Shown here piece by piece: positions 1-11,402 of a DNA stretch of 64,000 nucleotides (position 1 is the first letter of the stretch; the number at the start of each line of letters is the position of its first letter). The position numbers and the translations under genes are program-made. Origin of the DNA: Pseudoscleropodium purum (Eukaryota; Streptophyta; Bryopsida; Hypnales; Brachytheciaceae); assembly GCA_963969395.1 (NCBI GenBank), contig OZ017797.1, positions 38,440,001 to 38,504,000 of the forward strand. Reading direction: 5' to 3'. The notes below the pieces were generated by a model. That model was not told the DNA's origin, made no database searches, and saw only the letters and a program-made list of their open reading frames with translations.

Positions 1-1189
1 CTTTCAGCTCTCCAATCGCACCCGCATTGTCCAGACAAGGAATGTAATCCTTCCAGCGAGGAGCACAGACTTCGAACTGGTATGTTTTTAAGGTTCGGTT
101 CGCTCCTGAGCTCGTGGAAGAATAATGGTCGGAAACGTCTCCAACGTCCTGCAAGGAACATACAAAAACCTTTAAAAATTTATGGAAGACTAAGCAATCT
201 TATCCAACATAGCAATAGAGCTGATACAAAAGGAATAACAAACGTGAAACCTAACATATGTCAAGCTATCTTCCAAGACCTTCTACAAATTCCTTGCCTT
301 TCAAGCATCCACCAAGGAAAAGGTAAAACTGAGTAAACTTGCAAATCTAAGCATGTTTGTCATTCCATTATTTTAAGCAGGGGGCATTTCTGGTCTGCAA
401 CAGGACGCTATAAAGTAGTTCTGGTCATCCCTGGTCGCTGCAAACACAAATATTGAACCCTAAAGCTTACGAATGACAAATCAATCCTCACAAGAATTTC
501 ACTTTGCAATGAGTTTCCACTAACCCTTCTTGTGTCCAATTCTCCGGGTATTTTGGATCAATACATGCAACACTCTTCACAATGTAAAATTCGAACCCCA
601 TCTAACCTACAGATTTTCCACATTACGATAACTCGAATTGCCAAAATTAACTGCGCAAACCACCAAAACCCTACAGCAGGAAGAAGGTGAACAGCTATAC
701 CAGATCCAACTCAACACCACCTTCATCTCCAATTCCCGCAATATCACCAAAAAAACCTCCATTGGCGTCTAAAACCCCCAAAAACCTCACGTTCACACCT
801 GCATCCAAATACAACACATTCAATTCTCCCAAATCAGGGTTTACCAAAACTTCCCTTCAAGTCCAAAATCACAGTGCAAGAATCCGAACATCAACCCTCG
901 CAACAATCAACAGAACCAATCCATCAACTCATCCTCCAACTCATACAATTTCCGAAAAATAACAAAAAATAACAAACTCCCCAGCACCTGCAAATCCAAT
1001 CACACTCATACAATTTCAAATCAACCCCTACTTTGTCCAAAACAAAGATTCATGAACCCATCACTCACCAGCCTCCGAGAGCCTCCGTGTATCCAAGATT
1101 GTACTCCAACCTGTTGAGGGTTTAATGTGAACCCAAAACAGAACTAAAACCCTAAACATAAATCTCCATAGTTGTATCCTGACCTCCAT
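1..1189 (-). CDS. Putative SAM-dependent methyltransferase PMT/QUA2-like (DUF248), N-terminal part, cut by window edge
   Basis: Minus-strand gene running off the left edge. Three exons fit in phase: 1189-1069 (ATG at 1189-1187), 798-701 and 76 to beyond 1. The first 40 residues contain a basic start and a hydrophobic run (RFMFRVLVLFWV), as expected for the signal anchor of a type II Golgi membrane protein. The third exon carries FEVC...DYIPCLDN, the hallmark with which the lumenal methyltransferase domain of the plant PMT family (QUA2/TSD2 relatives) begins. That family is known or presumed to methyl-esterify pectic homogalacturonan in the Golgi; the exact substrate of this member cannot be told. 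The DYIPCLDN match is seen directly; the first two exons are inferred from splice sites, phase and the membrane anchor. Most of the catalytic domain lies outside the window. Confidence 0.82.
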
Positions 1190-1424
1190 CTCCAGTGCAG
1201 CTAGCAGCCCAGCTGCAAGTTATTGGAAACTGCGCAACATGTCTGCAACAAAAGGATGGATTGAAAAATCTTAACAGCTGCGAGTGGTGTGGTTACTGAT
1301 GAGCCTATGGATGGTGCAGTAGACGGGCATGATGGAATTGGGGAAGAAGATGGTTGTGAATATTTGCAGTGATTGGCTACTTCAAGTGAAACTAATGAAG
1401 GAATTCATTTCGGGTTTTGCTGAA

Positions 1425-1530
1425 TGCTTTGAGGAATTGCAAAGCGTTGCAAGGAATTGTAAGGAATTGCAAATTGTGAAGGATTGCAAGGAATTGTAAG
1501 GAACTGTAATGAATTGCAAGGACAGGAATT
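1425..1530. repeat. Short minisatellite of AAGGAATTGC-like units
   Basis: About ten imperfect copies of a 10-bp word related to AAGGAATTGC or AAGGAATTGT lie in a row upstream of the methyltransferase gene. The open reading frames that cross it on both strands are by-products of the repeat. Confidence 0.7.
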
Positions 1531-2479
1531 GGAAGAGTTCAAGAGCAGAGTGTTCATGAGGTGTGGCCGAAACGGAAACATGGGAACAGTGATGAGTATC
1601 GAAGTTCAGTTCTTCCCGGTCCTCGGCTTCTGCTGGCGTACAGCTGGCAGGGTCGTACACGTGGCACAAGGTTAATCGCTTACGGTGACGTGTCATTGGT
1701 CTAACCATGACATGTTCATACCCTTGAGGTATGTGCACCTATAATTGTCTCTAATTACAACTTAGCATACTTATTGCTATGGAATGTAAATTATCTCATC
1801 ATATCTTCCTAGCAATTGGAAGAGGATTCCAATGCACTTTAGCATACATTATGTGAACATTGTATGAATAAGTTATGAGTTCTTAAAAAATTATTTTGAG
1901 GTATACTAGAAACCTTAACCAACAATAGGTTCTCATAAATTCTCATGTTTTGATTATGTACATCTTGTGTATTCACTAAATTGATTTTTGTGATATTTTT
2001 TTGTTTAAATGTAAAGGTTGTAATTTAGATAGTGTTGATAACAGATATATAGTACACACTTTAAAGTACTTTCATTCCACTCATCCCTCAAAATGGTTAA
2101 AGCAATATTTCAATTCACTTGGAATTAGAATTTGAGAGTACATTCTTTTGAAAGTGCATCCAAAATTTGTATAGAGCAAACTCAAGAAAATTTAGATTTG
2201 GATAATGGACTTCCAAACATTGCCATTGTAAGGTATAGAAAAATGGTGATTACTTCAAAAAAATTTGAAATTTTCTATTGACTTGGCAATTGAGCATGAT
2301 TTGCTAAGCTTATAATAGAATTTGAAGTGTCCATTATTTTTTTTAGTTATCTAGCAATACAAGTATTTGATAATCTTCAATCATTAAATGTTTCCAAAGC
2401 TAGATTGCTTATATAACTTTTACATGTGTTTTTAATCTTAGAACACTTGGTTGGTGACAATACAAATCATCCCTTTTTG

Positions 2480-2665
2480 GCAATGTGTGACATCATCTAC
2501 CTTAAAAAAAAGTGCTCTTTTGAGGTCAAACTATTGTGCATAATAATTTCCCTTTTTTTGCACAAAATTCCAACGATGAACAATTGAACTTTTGTCTTGC
2601 ATAGAAAGATTCTTAATCATTCATTGGACAAAAAGCAATTATAGTGCCGTTTAAGAGTTAAAGCT
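2480..2665 (+). repeat. Repeat family B, diverged copy
   Basis: The stretch shares, in order, a poly-purine segment, AGGTCAAACTATTG, a pyrimidine-rich block, GATGAACAATTGAACTT and a TTGGACAAAAAG block with 7460-7655, with 24640-24844 and, in reverse, with 41096-41322. The 24603-24844 copy has intact ends and shows the family to be TTAA-flanked MITEs; this copy has lost clear ends. Confidence 0.6.
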
Positions 2666-3525
2666 TTACATAATGTTCTTGTGTACTTTATTCCATGTGA
2701 ATAAAACAATTTTTTTTGTTGTTTGGGCTTTTGGAGTTAGGATACTTTATAGTCTGAAGCAAAACAAAAATATGAAAAAATGTGCATGTCTATAAATACA
2801 TGCTTCTAAAATAGTTCAACAAAAAAATAGATGTTTGTTGCACACTAATCAAGATGAAGAGATTGAAATTAGAACATAATTTTAGAAAATTTATCAATCC
2901 AACTTTGACCTCATATTATGGTAGAAGGACCCATAACCAATAAAACAAGCAATTCCAGATATGATCTAGACTAGTGAAGGATGAAGCAAATATTTTTAGA
3001 GATCAAAGGATAGAAATGATGGGGATTACAAAAGTTTTGATAATTTTATCACTTGAATTGTAATTACTATAAATTTTGAAAGGCAAAAAGTGTTGGACCC
3101 ATTGCCAATTCCTAGGCTCTTCTAATTCTAATCATTCAAAAACTATTGTCTTACTCAATGCTTTCTGCTTTTATTTTCACTACTTTGGGACATGTGTCAT
3201 GAATCTATTAATTCCAATTTTGAAAAGGAGAAAAAAAAAAATTCTAGCTATAGTTGGAAATAAATTAGTCTATAGGTTGGTTATTGGGCCCCGACTAGGA
3301 ATGGGTCCCTGTACCATAACTTTAGTGTATTACATTTGAAATATCTTTCTTTAACTTCACCAATATAAAATACTAGAACAATACTCCACAACTACTAGAG
3401 GTTATTTTGTACTGGTCGACATGTATAATACCGGAATACCAGAATACTTGTCGCCAATATACGTATTATACACGTACACCTTAACTGGGAACAACGTTCC
3501 AGTGACCAGACCTTCCAAACCGGGG

Positions 3526-3535
3526 TTTAGGGTTT
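3526..3535 (+). promoter_or_regulatory. Telo-box upstream of uL15m
   Basis: TTTAGGGTTT, the reverse complement of AAACCCTAAA, lies 211 bp before the uL15m start codon. This interstitial telomere-like motif is a well-known promoter element of plant ribosomal protein and translation genes. It is followed by a pyrimidine-rich leader (about 3665-3720), also typical of such genes. Confidence 0.6.
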
Positions 3536-3745
3536 ATCGTTCATTCCGCACTCTGGATTCTTTGCCTTGCCACCTCCGTCATTGCGAATTGCAAGCTTTT
3601 CCGAGTTACAATTTCGGCTATGGCAATCGGTACCAGAATCTACGTGACATTCTTCCGGCATAATCTCTAATCTCTCAAATTTTCCTTGATCTTTCTCGAT
3701 CCTCCTCCATTTATTCTCTATTTTCTGTCTACAAAAGATCAGGCA

Positions 3746-6273
3746 ATGAAGCAGTTGTGGAGTCGCCATGCGATCTCAATCTGGCGTTCTTTCAGTGTCG
3801 GTACCCGCTCCTGTAGCACTGAAGCTTCCGGATCGCAGTTGGTTAAACAAGTTCGAGAGCGTGTTGTGAGGCAACGGCTTATCCCCCCAGGTGGTCTGCT
3901 TGCACTCAACACGCTCGCTGATAACCCTGGTTCTCGTCACCAGAAGACGAGGTTGGGGAGGGGAATCGGCTCGGGCAAGGGTAAGACTGCGGGACGAGGG
4001 CACAAGGGGCAGAAGGCACGGAATGGACGGAGTCCACGGTTAGGGTTTGAGGGAGGGCAGACGCCGTTGCGGTTGCGGATCCCGAAACGAGGGTTCAATA
4101 ATCTGTTCATGAACTCGTTTCAGGTTTGAAATTGATTGGATTCATATTTTGATTTTTGCACAATCTCTTCTACTGTTAGGGAGACACTCTTAATTAAACC
4201 GCTGAGTGTAGTTCCTTATTAGAATGGTCAGATTTTTGAATATTCCAACGCACTAAAGAATGCATTAGTTGGATATCATATGCAAAGTTATAAGGACTCA
4301 ATTTTATTAATAGATGATCTAAGTCCAATGTTTTAGGTGGTGTGTATTCTCAATCTGTACCCACTGTGTAAGACTTTGGACTGTTGCATTAATGTAGTGT
4401 TGCAATTAGGTGTTTTAACTGTTAGGGAACCACGCCAAATTAAGCGCTGAGTATGTTTCATTATTAGAATAATCAGATTTTTAAATACTCTTGTTAGGAA
4501 ATGAAAGAGGATTCCAACGCACCATAGAATGCGTTATTTGGATACCATATGCAGAAGTTTTAGGTAGCTTTACTGGATGATGTTAACTAATGCTGCGGTG
4601 GTGTATATTATCAAAATTGATATACGTTCATTGTGTAAGATTTGGGAGTGTTGCATTTATATAGGTGTTCCAGTTAGGTGTGGTTACCTTTTGTCAATTG
4701 GTGTTTGTAATCAGTTAAGATAGGATAGGTTAAATGAGCAAGCATGGTGAAGATACGTGAGCTTTATGAATTGCAGGAGGTTAACTTAAACACCATTTCG
4801 GAGCTGGCGAAAGAAGGTCGCATTGATACCTCTCAGCTGATTACCATGAAAACGCTTGTGGTAAGGATCAGCAACCTCAAATGTCGTGGACTGGAATTTC
4901 TAGTGTCAATGTGTCTGGAATAATTGTAATTCTGAACGTCACAATGCTACACTCAGCGCAAGTTATTCAGCGGTAGTCAAATCTACACCCTCGTAGTCCT
5001 GTGGAGAAAGTATATATTTTCTTCCTTTTTTATTAGATGTCAAAATTGTAGATTATTATATACGCAGGGGGTTCATGAAGATGAGATGTATCCGAAGCCG
5101 TCCATGTCATTCAAGTTTTTTCATGTGTTTCCATGGGGTAGTTCATCTCAATTTCTGATAGAAGATGTCAAATGCAACCATGTGTCTGCAGGATGCAGGT
5201 GCTGTAGGGAAGAAAGTGAAGGATGGCGTCAAGTTGCTAGGCCGAGGGGCGGAAAAGTTCTCTCTCCCCTTGCATATTGAGGTCTGATTCTCTGTTCTGT
5301 CTAGGATTTTCTACCCGTTGTTCATTTGATTCAATCTGAGACCTCGAGCTGTTCAACTATATTTTCAGTAACAATCCTTATGATACGGAGGGGGGCCTCC
5401 TTATGATCACTGTGGCCATTGGGAGACCTCCTCATGAAAATTTTGTCTCATAACTTTTAGATGATAACTTCTTGAAACAGTTACTGAAAACCTTATTTGT
5501 AGAATGATGGGACGTTGGCATTTCTCTTCTATATTCTTATGCATCAAATGATTATTCAATTAAATGTGCACAAGTGATTCTTCAGTGTCACTCGATATTG
5601 GTGTCAGATATCACTTAATTTTACTGTGAATGTGAACTTCATTAACGAAAAGTATCCTTAAAACGGAGGAGAGCCAACCATGCTCCGTGGAAATGTCTAG
5701 ATGAATTAATTGGATTTTAGAATCATTAATGAGTATTTCAACATCCCTGTTGATTTGACCCTCAGACTAGTCGTTGAGAAGAGAATAAAAGAATCCCTTT
5801 ACTATTCAAACTGTGTGGTATCAGAGCGCTGTGGTCCCTCTTGTATTCAGCAGTCGCTGTCAATTTTTCAAATGGCCTCGTCGTGCGAATGGAAATTCCA
5901 CTCACAGTTAATTTTATTGGGGACTGACTCCCATTAACATTTGTTAAGACATATCGTAGGTCTGAAGGTTGTTAATTTGTGTGTTTTTCTCTGTACTGTT
6001 TTGGTCCGTTCATCTTTAATTGATTACGTGTCGTAACAGGTGAGCAGAGTATCCGACCGTGCCAAAGCAGCGATTGAAGCAGCAGGAGGAAGCGTTAAGA
6101 AGGTCCACTACAATCATCTGGGTCTTCGAGCGCTGCTTACTCCTGAGTGGTTTGAAAAGAAGGGTCGTCTGCTTCCACAGCCTGCTCGACCAGCTCCAAG
6201 GCTCCGAGAGAGAATTGACGCTGTTGGTCGCTTGCCAGCACCAGCAACACCTGATACTCCTGCCATTGCTTGA
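3746..6273 (+). CDS. Mitochondrial large-subunit ribosomal protein uL15m (L15)
   Basis: Structural protein of the mitochondrial ribosome large subunit. Four exons join in phase: 3746-4123, 4777-4860, 5192-5281 and 6040-6273, giving 261 aa. Residues 1-30 are basic, serine-rich and lack acidic residues until position 26, as in a mitochondrial presequence. Residues 68-126 hold the conserved L15 core ([20 protein letters not shown], then [17 protein letters not shown]). Later exons supply the conserved DGVKLLGRG segment and the SVKKVHYN strand near the C-terminus. The start was chosen because the in-frame ATG opens the presequence; an upstream in-frame ATG at 3686 lies in the pyrimidine-rich leader. 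A telo-box sits upstream. Intron 1 is enlarged by two diverged copies of repeat family A. Confidence 0.93.
4150..4700 (+). repeat. Two diverged tandem copies of repeat family A in intron 1 of uL15m
   Basis: The stretches at about 4165-4405 and 4415-4690 repeat the same order of words: CTGTTAGGGA, CGCTGAGT, TTATTAGAAT, a CAGATTTTTRAAT block, TTCCAACGCAC and a GTGTTGCA-TTAGGTG end. Both match family A copies at 11690-11905, 17573-17735 and 33066-33345. Confidence 0.75.
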
Positions 6274-6917
6274 AAGACGACCTCACCATGTACGTGTCTT
6301 TTGATAGTATTTCATAGATGCAAGCCTGCACGAAAGCTTTCACGTTCTTCCCGCTATGCACGAGTTACCGGCTATGAATCTATGTCATAGTCTACCTTCA
6401 AAAGGGTAGCACTTGCGGCTTAGGTAGTGAAACTACCCCAACGCTCTTCATTCTCGTGAATCTTAGGATCAGATTTCTTCAGCTATACTGGTGAAATTCC
6501 CTTCTTCCAGTGAAGATATCGTTATGTTGCAGGCTTGAGACACATCAAAAGAGTGGTACTTTTTTTCTTAAGAGTGGCATCGGTCTTGCATATACACACA
6601 AAGAGCGCGCTTCTTTTTTTAGTTCCAATACAGTAAGGATACTTTAGGAGATCATCGTTCTTCTTGTTCACGCCCATTAATTGAATTGTTTAAAGACTCT
6701 GATTTCTTTGGGTCTTGAGCTTCCTTCCATGTGGCTTGCCATTGCTCACCATATATTGCGTGCATTTTTTATGCCCCAAATTTGTCATACAAGCATTTTC
6801 GTGTGTACAAGTTGCAAACTTGGTGCCAGCTCCCCCTTTGGCCGGTAGTACTCAATGTGCCTATCAAGGTGGTTACCGTGTACTAGAAATGCTGGGAGAA
6901 ACTGAGGTATGAAAATC

Positions 6918-7340
6918 TAAGGTAGAACCACCTATACCCAATTGGGCTCTGGTACCTAACTTGTAGAGTGCATTTATTTCCAACCAAGGTTGGAACAAAT
7001 TTCAACTAAAGCTTGGAATGTGTGTTTTCTCCTTTTCAAGGTTGGGACCAATAAGGTCATGATACATGTCCTAAATTAGTGAGTGGGAAAGTAGGAAGTA
7101 GTGATTGGAATGTAGTTCTTGAATGATTGGAATTGCAAGACTCTAGACTTTGGCTATGGATTTTACCTACTTTTTGCCTTTCAAAAAACATCGTAATTTC
7201 AATTTTGATAGTAAAATTACAGAAAAATTGGAGACTTTGTATTCCTTATCTTTCTACAAAGGGAAAATATGCATCCCCTCATACTCCTTGTTGTGTGTCA
7301 TTAATTGCTTAAATGATTGGGTATGGGTGGTTCTACTTTA
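6918..7340. mobile_element. Family E MITE (ends GGTAGAACCACC)
   Basis: The left end reads GGTAGAACCACCTATACCCA and the right end, reversed, reads AGTAGAACCACCCATACCCA, so the roughly 420-bp element is bounded by imperfect inverted repeats. Two relatives occur at 31621-31840 and 38690-39088. The superfamily is not clear because a convincing target duplication is not visible. Confidence 0.75.
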
Positions 7341-7459
7341 TTGCTAGTATTGTATGTAAGGTGGTGAACCTCATTCCAAAGGCTTCTATTTCTAACATTT
7401 AGAGTAGCTCTTGTTACTTCATTTAATTAATTAACTCTTTAAGGATGGATTGGTGATTG

Positions 7460-7655
7460 AAGAAATCATTCTTTTTGTTACATTTGAATCATCTACTTAA
7501 AAAAATCCAAAAATATTCATTGGAAGTCAAACTATTGTAAGACTTCTCTTTTTTCCACAACATTTTGAAGATGAATAGTTGCACTTCTATCCTATATAAA
7601 AAGATTCTTTGTCATCTATTGGATAAAAAACGTTCATTGTGTTGTTTATGGGTTA
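7460..7655 (+). repeat. Repeat family B, copy without clear ends
   Basis: Internal words (ATTGGAAGTCAAACTATTG, AAGATGAATAGTTGCACTTC, a CATCTATTGGAT block) line up with the copies at 2480-2665 and 24603-24844. Terminal TTAA sites are degraded. Confidence 0.65.
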
Positions 7656-7806
7656 AACCAAGATTTATTTCATCTCACTCAATTTGATTTAATTGCAATA
7701 CTTTGTAAGGACAATGGGCCTCCAAATGCATTCTAACATGTTACTAGTGGAAATGGCCTATTAAAGAAGTTGTGGATCTTTTCATCCGATTGTAGGTCTT
7801 TACATA

Positions 7807-8020
7807 GTCATTTTTGTGAACTCATTTCGAAACATGGAAATTTCCAATCAAAGATGAACACACTTTGAAAATTATAAAGAACTAGAGTAATGACATACAG
7901 TAGAAGGAATAGTCATTTTTGTAGCCCTATTTTGAAGTCTAGAAATTTTTCAATCAAAGATGAATACATTTTGGAAATAAGGAAGGAATAATTTCAAGGA
8001 ATAATTGGAGTAATTACATA
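7807..8020 (+). repeat. Tandem duplication, unit about 103 bp
   Basis: AGTCATTTTTGT opens both copies (about 7807 and 7910) and both continue with a CCAATCAAAGATGAACAC-like block and a short GAA-rich tail. Confidence 0.7.
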
Positions 8021-8177
8021 TAATACAATAGAAGGAAAATTGCCTTGCCCTTCATTATGCTTTTTTCCACCTCCAAGGAAATACAAAAACTTATTCTTTA
8101 CCATTGATGACAAAAATTGGGAAATCTTAATTCATCTTTGAAATATAAAAAATAAAAAACAAACCGATAGCAAAGTG

Positions 8178-8370
8178 AAAGCTATTTTTTATAAATTAAC
8201 CAACCACTAACAAACATTAAAGGAGTTGCAAAAAGAGATCAATAAAAAGATAGTCTTAAAATTCAAATGAGAACTACTTTTTTATAATTTAACCAACCAC
8301 TAACAAACATTAAAGGAATTGCAAAGAAAGATCAATAAAAAGATATTCTTAAAATTCAAATGACACCAAG
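8178..8370 (+). repeat. Tandem duplication, unit about 93 bp
   Basis: AACCAACCACTAACAAACAT followed by an AAAGGARTTGCAAA block and AGATCAATAAAAAGATA occurs twice, offset by 93 bp, with only a few differences. This is a recent tandem duplication. Confidence 0.85.
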
Positions 8371-9329
8371 AACCAACACTTCTCCTAAAATTTTGAGAAA
8401 AAACAAAAGCTAGTATCATTTATTGACATAGGTGGTTGAATTAAAATGCAATTTTTTTTTATAAATCAAAGTTCAATCTCTCCCTCCCAAATCCCCTTTT
8501 GACACCTTCTAACATAGCCATACATATTATTGACCCTTTTCCCAGTTGTATCCCCTACTTACACTTTGTTTAACATTATGGGTTGAAATGTTGGACATAT
8601 GGTGACATGAAATTCAATTGGGAATATGGTATACCTCCCTTGACACGAGCCCTATCACCACTATCACCAAGCACGAGCACTATGACTATGAAACAAAAAG
8701 AGTTCATTTACTCTAAGTTTCAAGCACATGCAATCAATGCAACTGAACCGCATACCCCATCCATGCTAAATGGACTAAGAAAGGGTGCACACATGTTTCA
8801 CTCTTGAAAGATCTTTGGAATGAAGAACAAACGACAACATGGAATTCACTCTCTGAAACATTCCAAAGGAGTCGCTGAGAACACACCAGTTGCAGCTGAA
8901 CCCGGATTTACCCAACAGCTGAGAACGTGATGCTCCCAATAGATTCAACAATGAATCACTCAAACAAGCACTGCAGATTCCCCTAAACGAGGATCATTTC
9001 AAAAAAGAAGCGGCGAATGTTCTTCACTTTGAAACGATGACGTGCCCATTTAGCACATTACAAAAGTTCTGTGTAAATTGTTTATCATGTTGCTGGAACA
9101 CTCCAAGGTACTTAACCTCTATAAATTTGCGTAGAAATAAGACCTTTCACTGATGAGCCCTTTAGATATTACACCAGTGACTGTCTCGAGCTCCAAACCG
9201 TTCCAACAACAAAAGCAAAATTACAGCCAGTACCAGACACTAAAGATGACGCAAGCTGTGTTGGTCCCAAGTTCAATAAAAAAAATGCTATCTCGTAATA
9301 TCTGTAAGAAGTAGAACCAAGAAGCATAC

Positions 9330-10864
9330 CTCAAGATCAAACTCGTCAAAAGCAAGACCCACGGTTTTGTTGATGGCTTCCAATGCCGCTCTCCCTTCCT
9401 GTGATACAGACAGAACTGGCTATGTTAGATGCCAAAATCCAGCAGGTATCAGCACGACAGCACTCTCGCAAGACGCATAAAAAAACAAAACAGGAAAAAC
9501 CAATCATCAAACCAGAGTCTCTTTGATGACCTCCATGACAGGAATCTGGATGAAGGGCTCTGGTACTCCATCATTCTTGAAAGACATAAGCTTCTTAGGG
9601 AAACGCACTCTGTCATCCGATCATGTACCTGCACTAAAGAGATACCAATCTTAGTACCACACTCATCACTTATGATAAAAGTCCTTAGTCCTGATCAACG
9701 CACCCAATACTCCACATCATAGAGTTCATTAAAAGCTGAACTGCAACAGACTAGCCAGAACCAGAAAACTTACTTGTTCAGTCTTTACGCTGATGATACC
9801 TCCAAAAACCTTCTCTTGAACCTGTATATTGGTTAAGAAAGACCACACCAAGCTCGATAATAAGTGCATTCATGTGTATCACAATTAGAATCACCTGATC
9901 CGAAAGTAAGCAAACAACTGATCCAATAGAAGGAACAAAGACCACAGACCTGTTGAAGAAGAACTGCAGCAGCATTCTCTGACAAGAATGGAGTTCGATA
10001 GACATGATAAACCTCTGCTTCCTGCCCAGTCGCAGCTGAAACCTACAAAGCCCAGCAATTCCTTTGATTCAGCTATTATTTAACCTTTTGACAACCCATG
10101 GACCGTAATGAGCTAATATGTTGCGGTTTTAGGGTAGCGAAAAATACCTTTGGAGTGTCAGAAGCAACAGCCTACAGTTTAGCCTGCCTCCTTGCCCCAT
10201 GATTCCTCGGGGAAGGACCTTCCAGAGAGGCAATAACTCCTCCTTTGCCGGCAATCAACAGCTTCTTTCCTGTCCCCCTAACTGCCACACGACATAACCT
10301 GCAATACCGATCGAACAAAAGTATTCAGTAAACGAGGTAGAAAAAGATGAAAAAAACTCTTGTTCTCAAAGCTCCTAAAAAGACAAATAACTAGGAGGCT
10401 TCCATCTCAGTCGCTGGCATTGTATTGCAAATCTCAATTTGGAACACAAATCCTGCGTTTCCGAACACAAAAGAAAACACCGATGCCAATCACGAAATGA
10501 TCATTAACTCTCCAATTAAAAAGTACACCGAAGAATGCAAATTCCTTCACAAAAGCTAATGCGCAGTCTCTCCGTCCTGACAAATCTCATAAATCGCAAA
10601 AACCTCTACAAAAAGTTGTTGCAAAAACACTCTAAATAAAAAAAAAAAAGAACCAAATCAGCTCAATTCTCTCCTGGATTCTCCGTCTAACCTGCTTGCA
10701 TCCGTGGGCTTCACAAGACTGGACGACGAGCAAGCCAGCAGCGCGACGGCTCTCACGCTGTCGCTGGCCATCAGAGTCACCTGCCCAGCCATCGCCACAA
10801 TTCTCCACAGAAATTGTTTCGAACTCCGGCCTCGCAACAACGCCTCGCAGACAATTCGTCGCAA
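9330..10864 (-). pseudogene. 5' fragment of FGAM synthase (PurL-type), broken
   Basis: FGAM synthase (EC 6.3.5.3) converts FGAR, ATP and glutamine to FGAM in purine synthesis, in plastids and mitochondria of plants. Exons seen on the minus strand: 10864-10692 (possible presequence), 10298-10149, 10042-9950 (holds EVYHVYRTPFLSE), 9821-9774, 9628-9513 and 9398-9330 (holds GLAFDEFDL). The order and motifs (VHDRMTECV, PKKL, IPVME, GLAFDE.DL) match the N-terminal domain. Three faults: exon 9628-9513 is 116 nt, one short of full codons, and shifts frame between TECV and PKKL; the exon at 10149-10298 shows either a TAG in the frame of the next exon or a second frameshift; and the rest of the roughly 1300-residue enzyme, including the SEHSRHW region, is absent downstream. 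Introns are kept, so this is a truncated duplicate and not a retrocopy. Confidence 0.8.
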
Positions 10865-11402
10865 TCACGTACCGCCGCGCCTTTCGCCGTTCTCGTCTCC
10901 CCGCAGTTCAGTCTGACTCGGCTTTGAGGTCCATGCCTTCATGGGAGCCCTGATCACACTGCGGGACCCTTTGACCGCGGTCTCTGGGGTTCTTGGGGGG
11001 CCCGTTCACACTGCGGAGCCCTTTGACCACACTCTTTGGGCCTGTACCTACTGTACTCACCTTAGATCTTTCGTTCGTCGGTGCGTCTGACGAGAATCAG
11101 TTGTCGTCGGCGTCTCCTCCGTCTCCCTCAACAACGAGCCTTCCACCATTGCCCAAAGAACACTGCCACGCATAGCCTCGTAGCCTGCTGCGAAAGTCTG
11201 GAGGATTCGATCTTGGTCTGAATTTCTGTCCCAACCCCAATCCCACTTTGCACCTCGGATTCCTTGTCCTGCCTTCCCAGATTCTCTCATGGGCATCCCC
11301 AATTGCCAACCCATTGATCGAATTGGGCGCATTTCTCATGCTTTATGTGTTATAAGCATTTCATGAAGGAGACGACCACAAGTGGTAGAATTGGAAATTC
11401 AG
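10865..11402. promoter_or_regulatory. Shared head-to-head 5' region of the FGAM synthase relic and the F-box gene
   Basis: About 540 bp separate the two divergent start codons. The stretch is clearly richer in G and C than the flanking introns, as plant promoters and 5' leaders often are. No TATA box is convincing on either side. Its promoter role is inferred from position alone. Confidence 0.4.

Larger units (their letters stand above)
1190..3420. other. AT-rich intergenic region with repeat fragments
   Basis: No supportable gene. It holds the minisatellite at 1425-1530, a diverged piece of repeat family A (1812-1880, with the core AGAGGATTCCAA) and a copy of repeat family B (about 2480-2665). 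The rest is AT-rich and unremarkable. Confidence 0.6.
6274..9329. other. Intergenic region with MITE and tandem duplications
   Basis: No gene is supported. After the uL15m 3' end it holds a family E inverted-repeat element (6918-7340), a family B copy (7460-7655) and two adjacent tandem duplications (7807-8020 and 8178-8370). The part 8580-9330 is where the continuation of the FGAM synthase relic would be expected, but I see none of its motifs there. Confidence 0.6.

Noticed and set aside
687..962. Plus-strand open frame of 91 codons
   Set aside because: It is antisense to the second exon and adjoining introns of the methyltransferase gene and is a low-complexity Ser/Thr/Pro/Lys sequence caused by base composition.
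1382..1738. Minus-strand open frame of 118 codons
   Set aside because: Its C-terminal half is a read-through of the 10-bp minisatellite and the rest matches no family and has no suitable neighbours.
6059..6361. Overlapping frames on both strands at the uL15m 3' end
   Set aside because: They are shadows of the last uL15m exon, which fits the L15 family and joins in phase.
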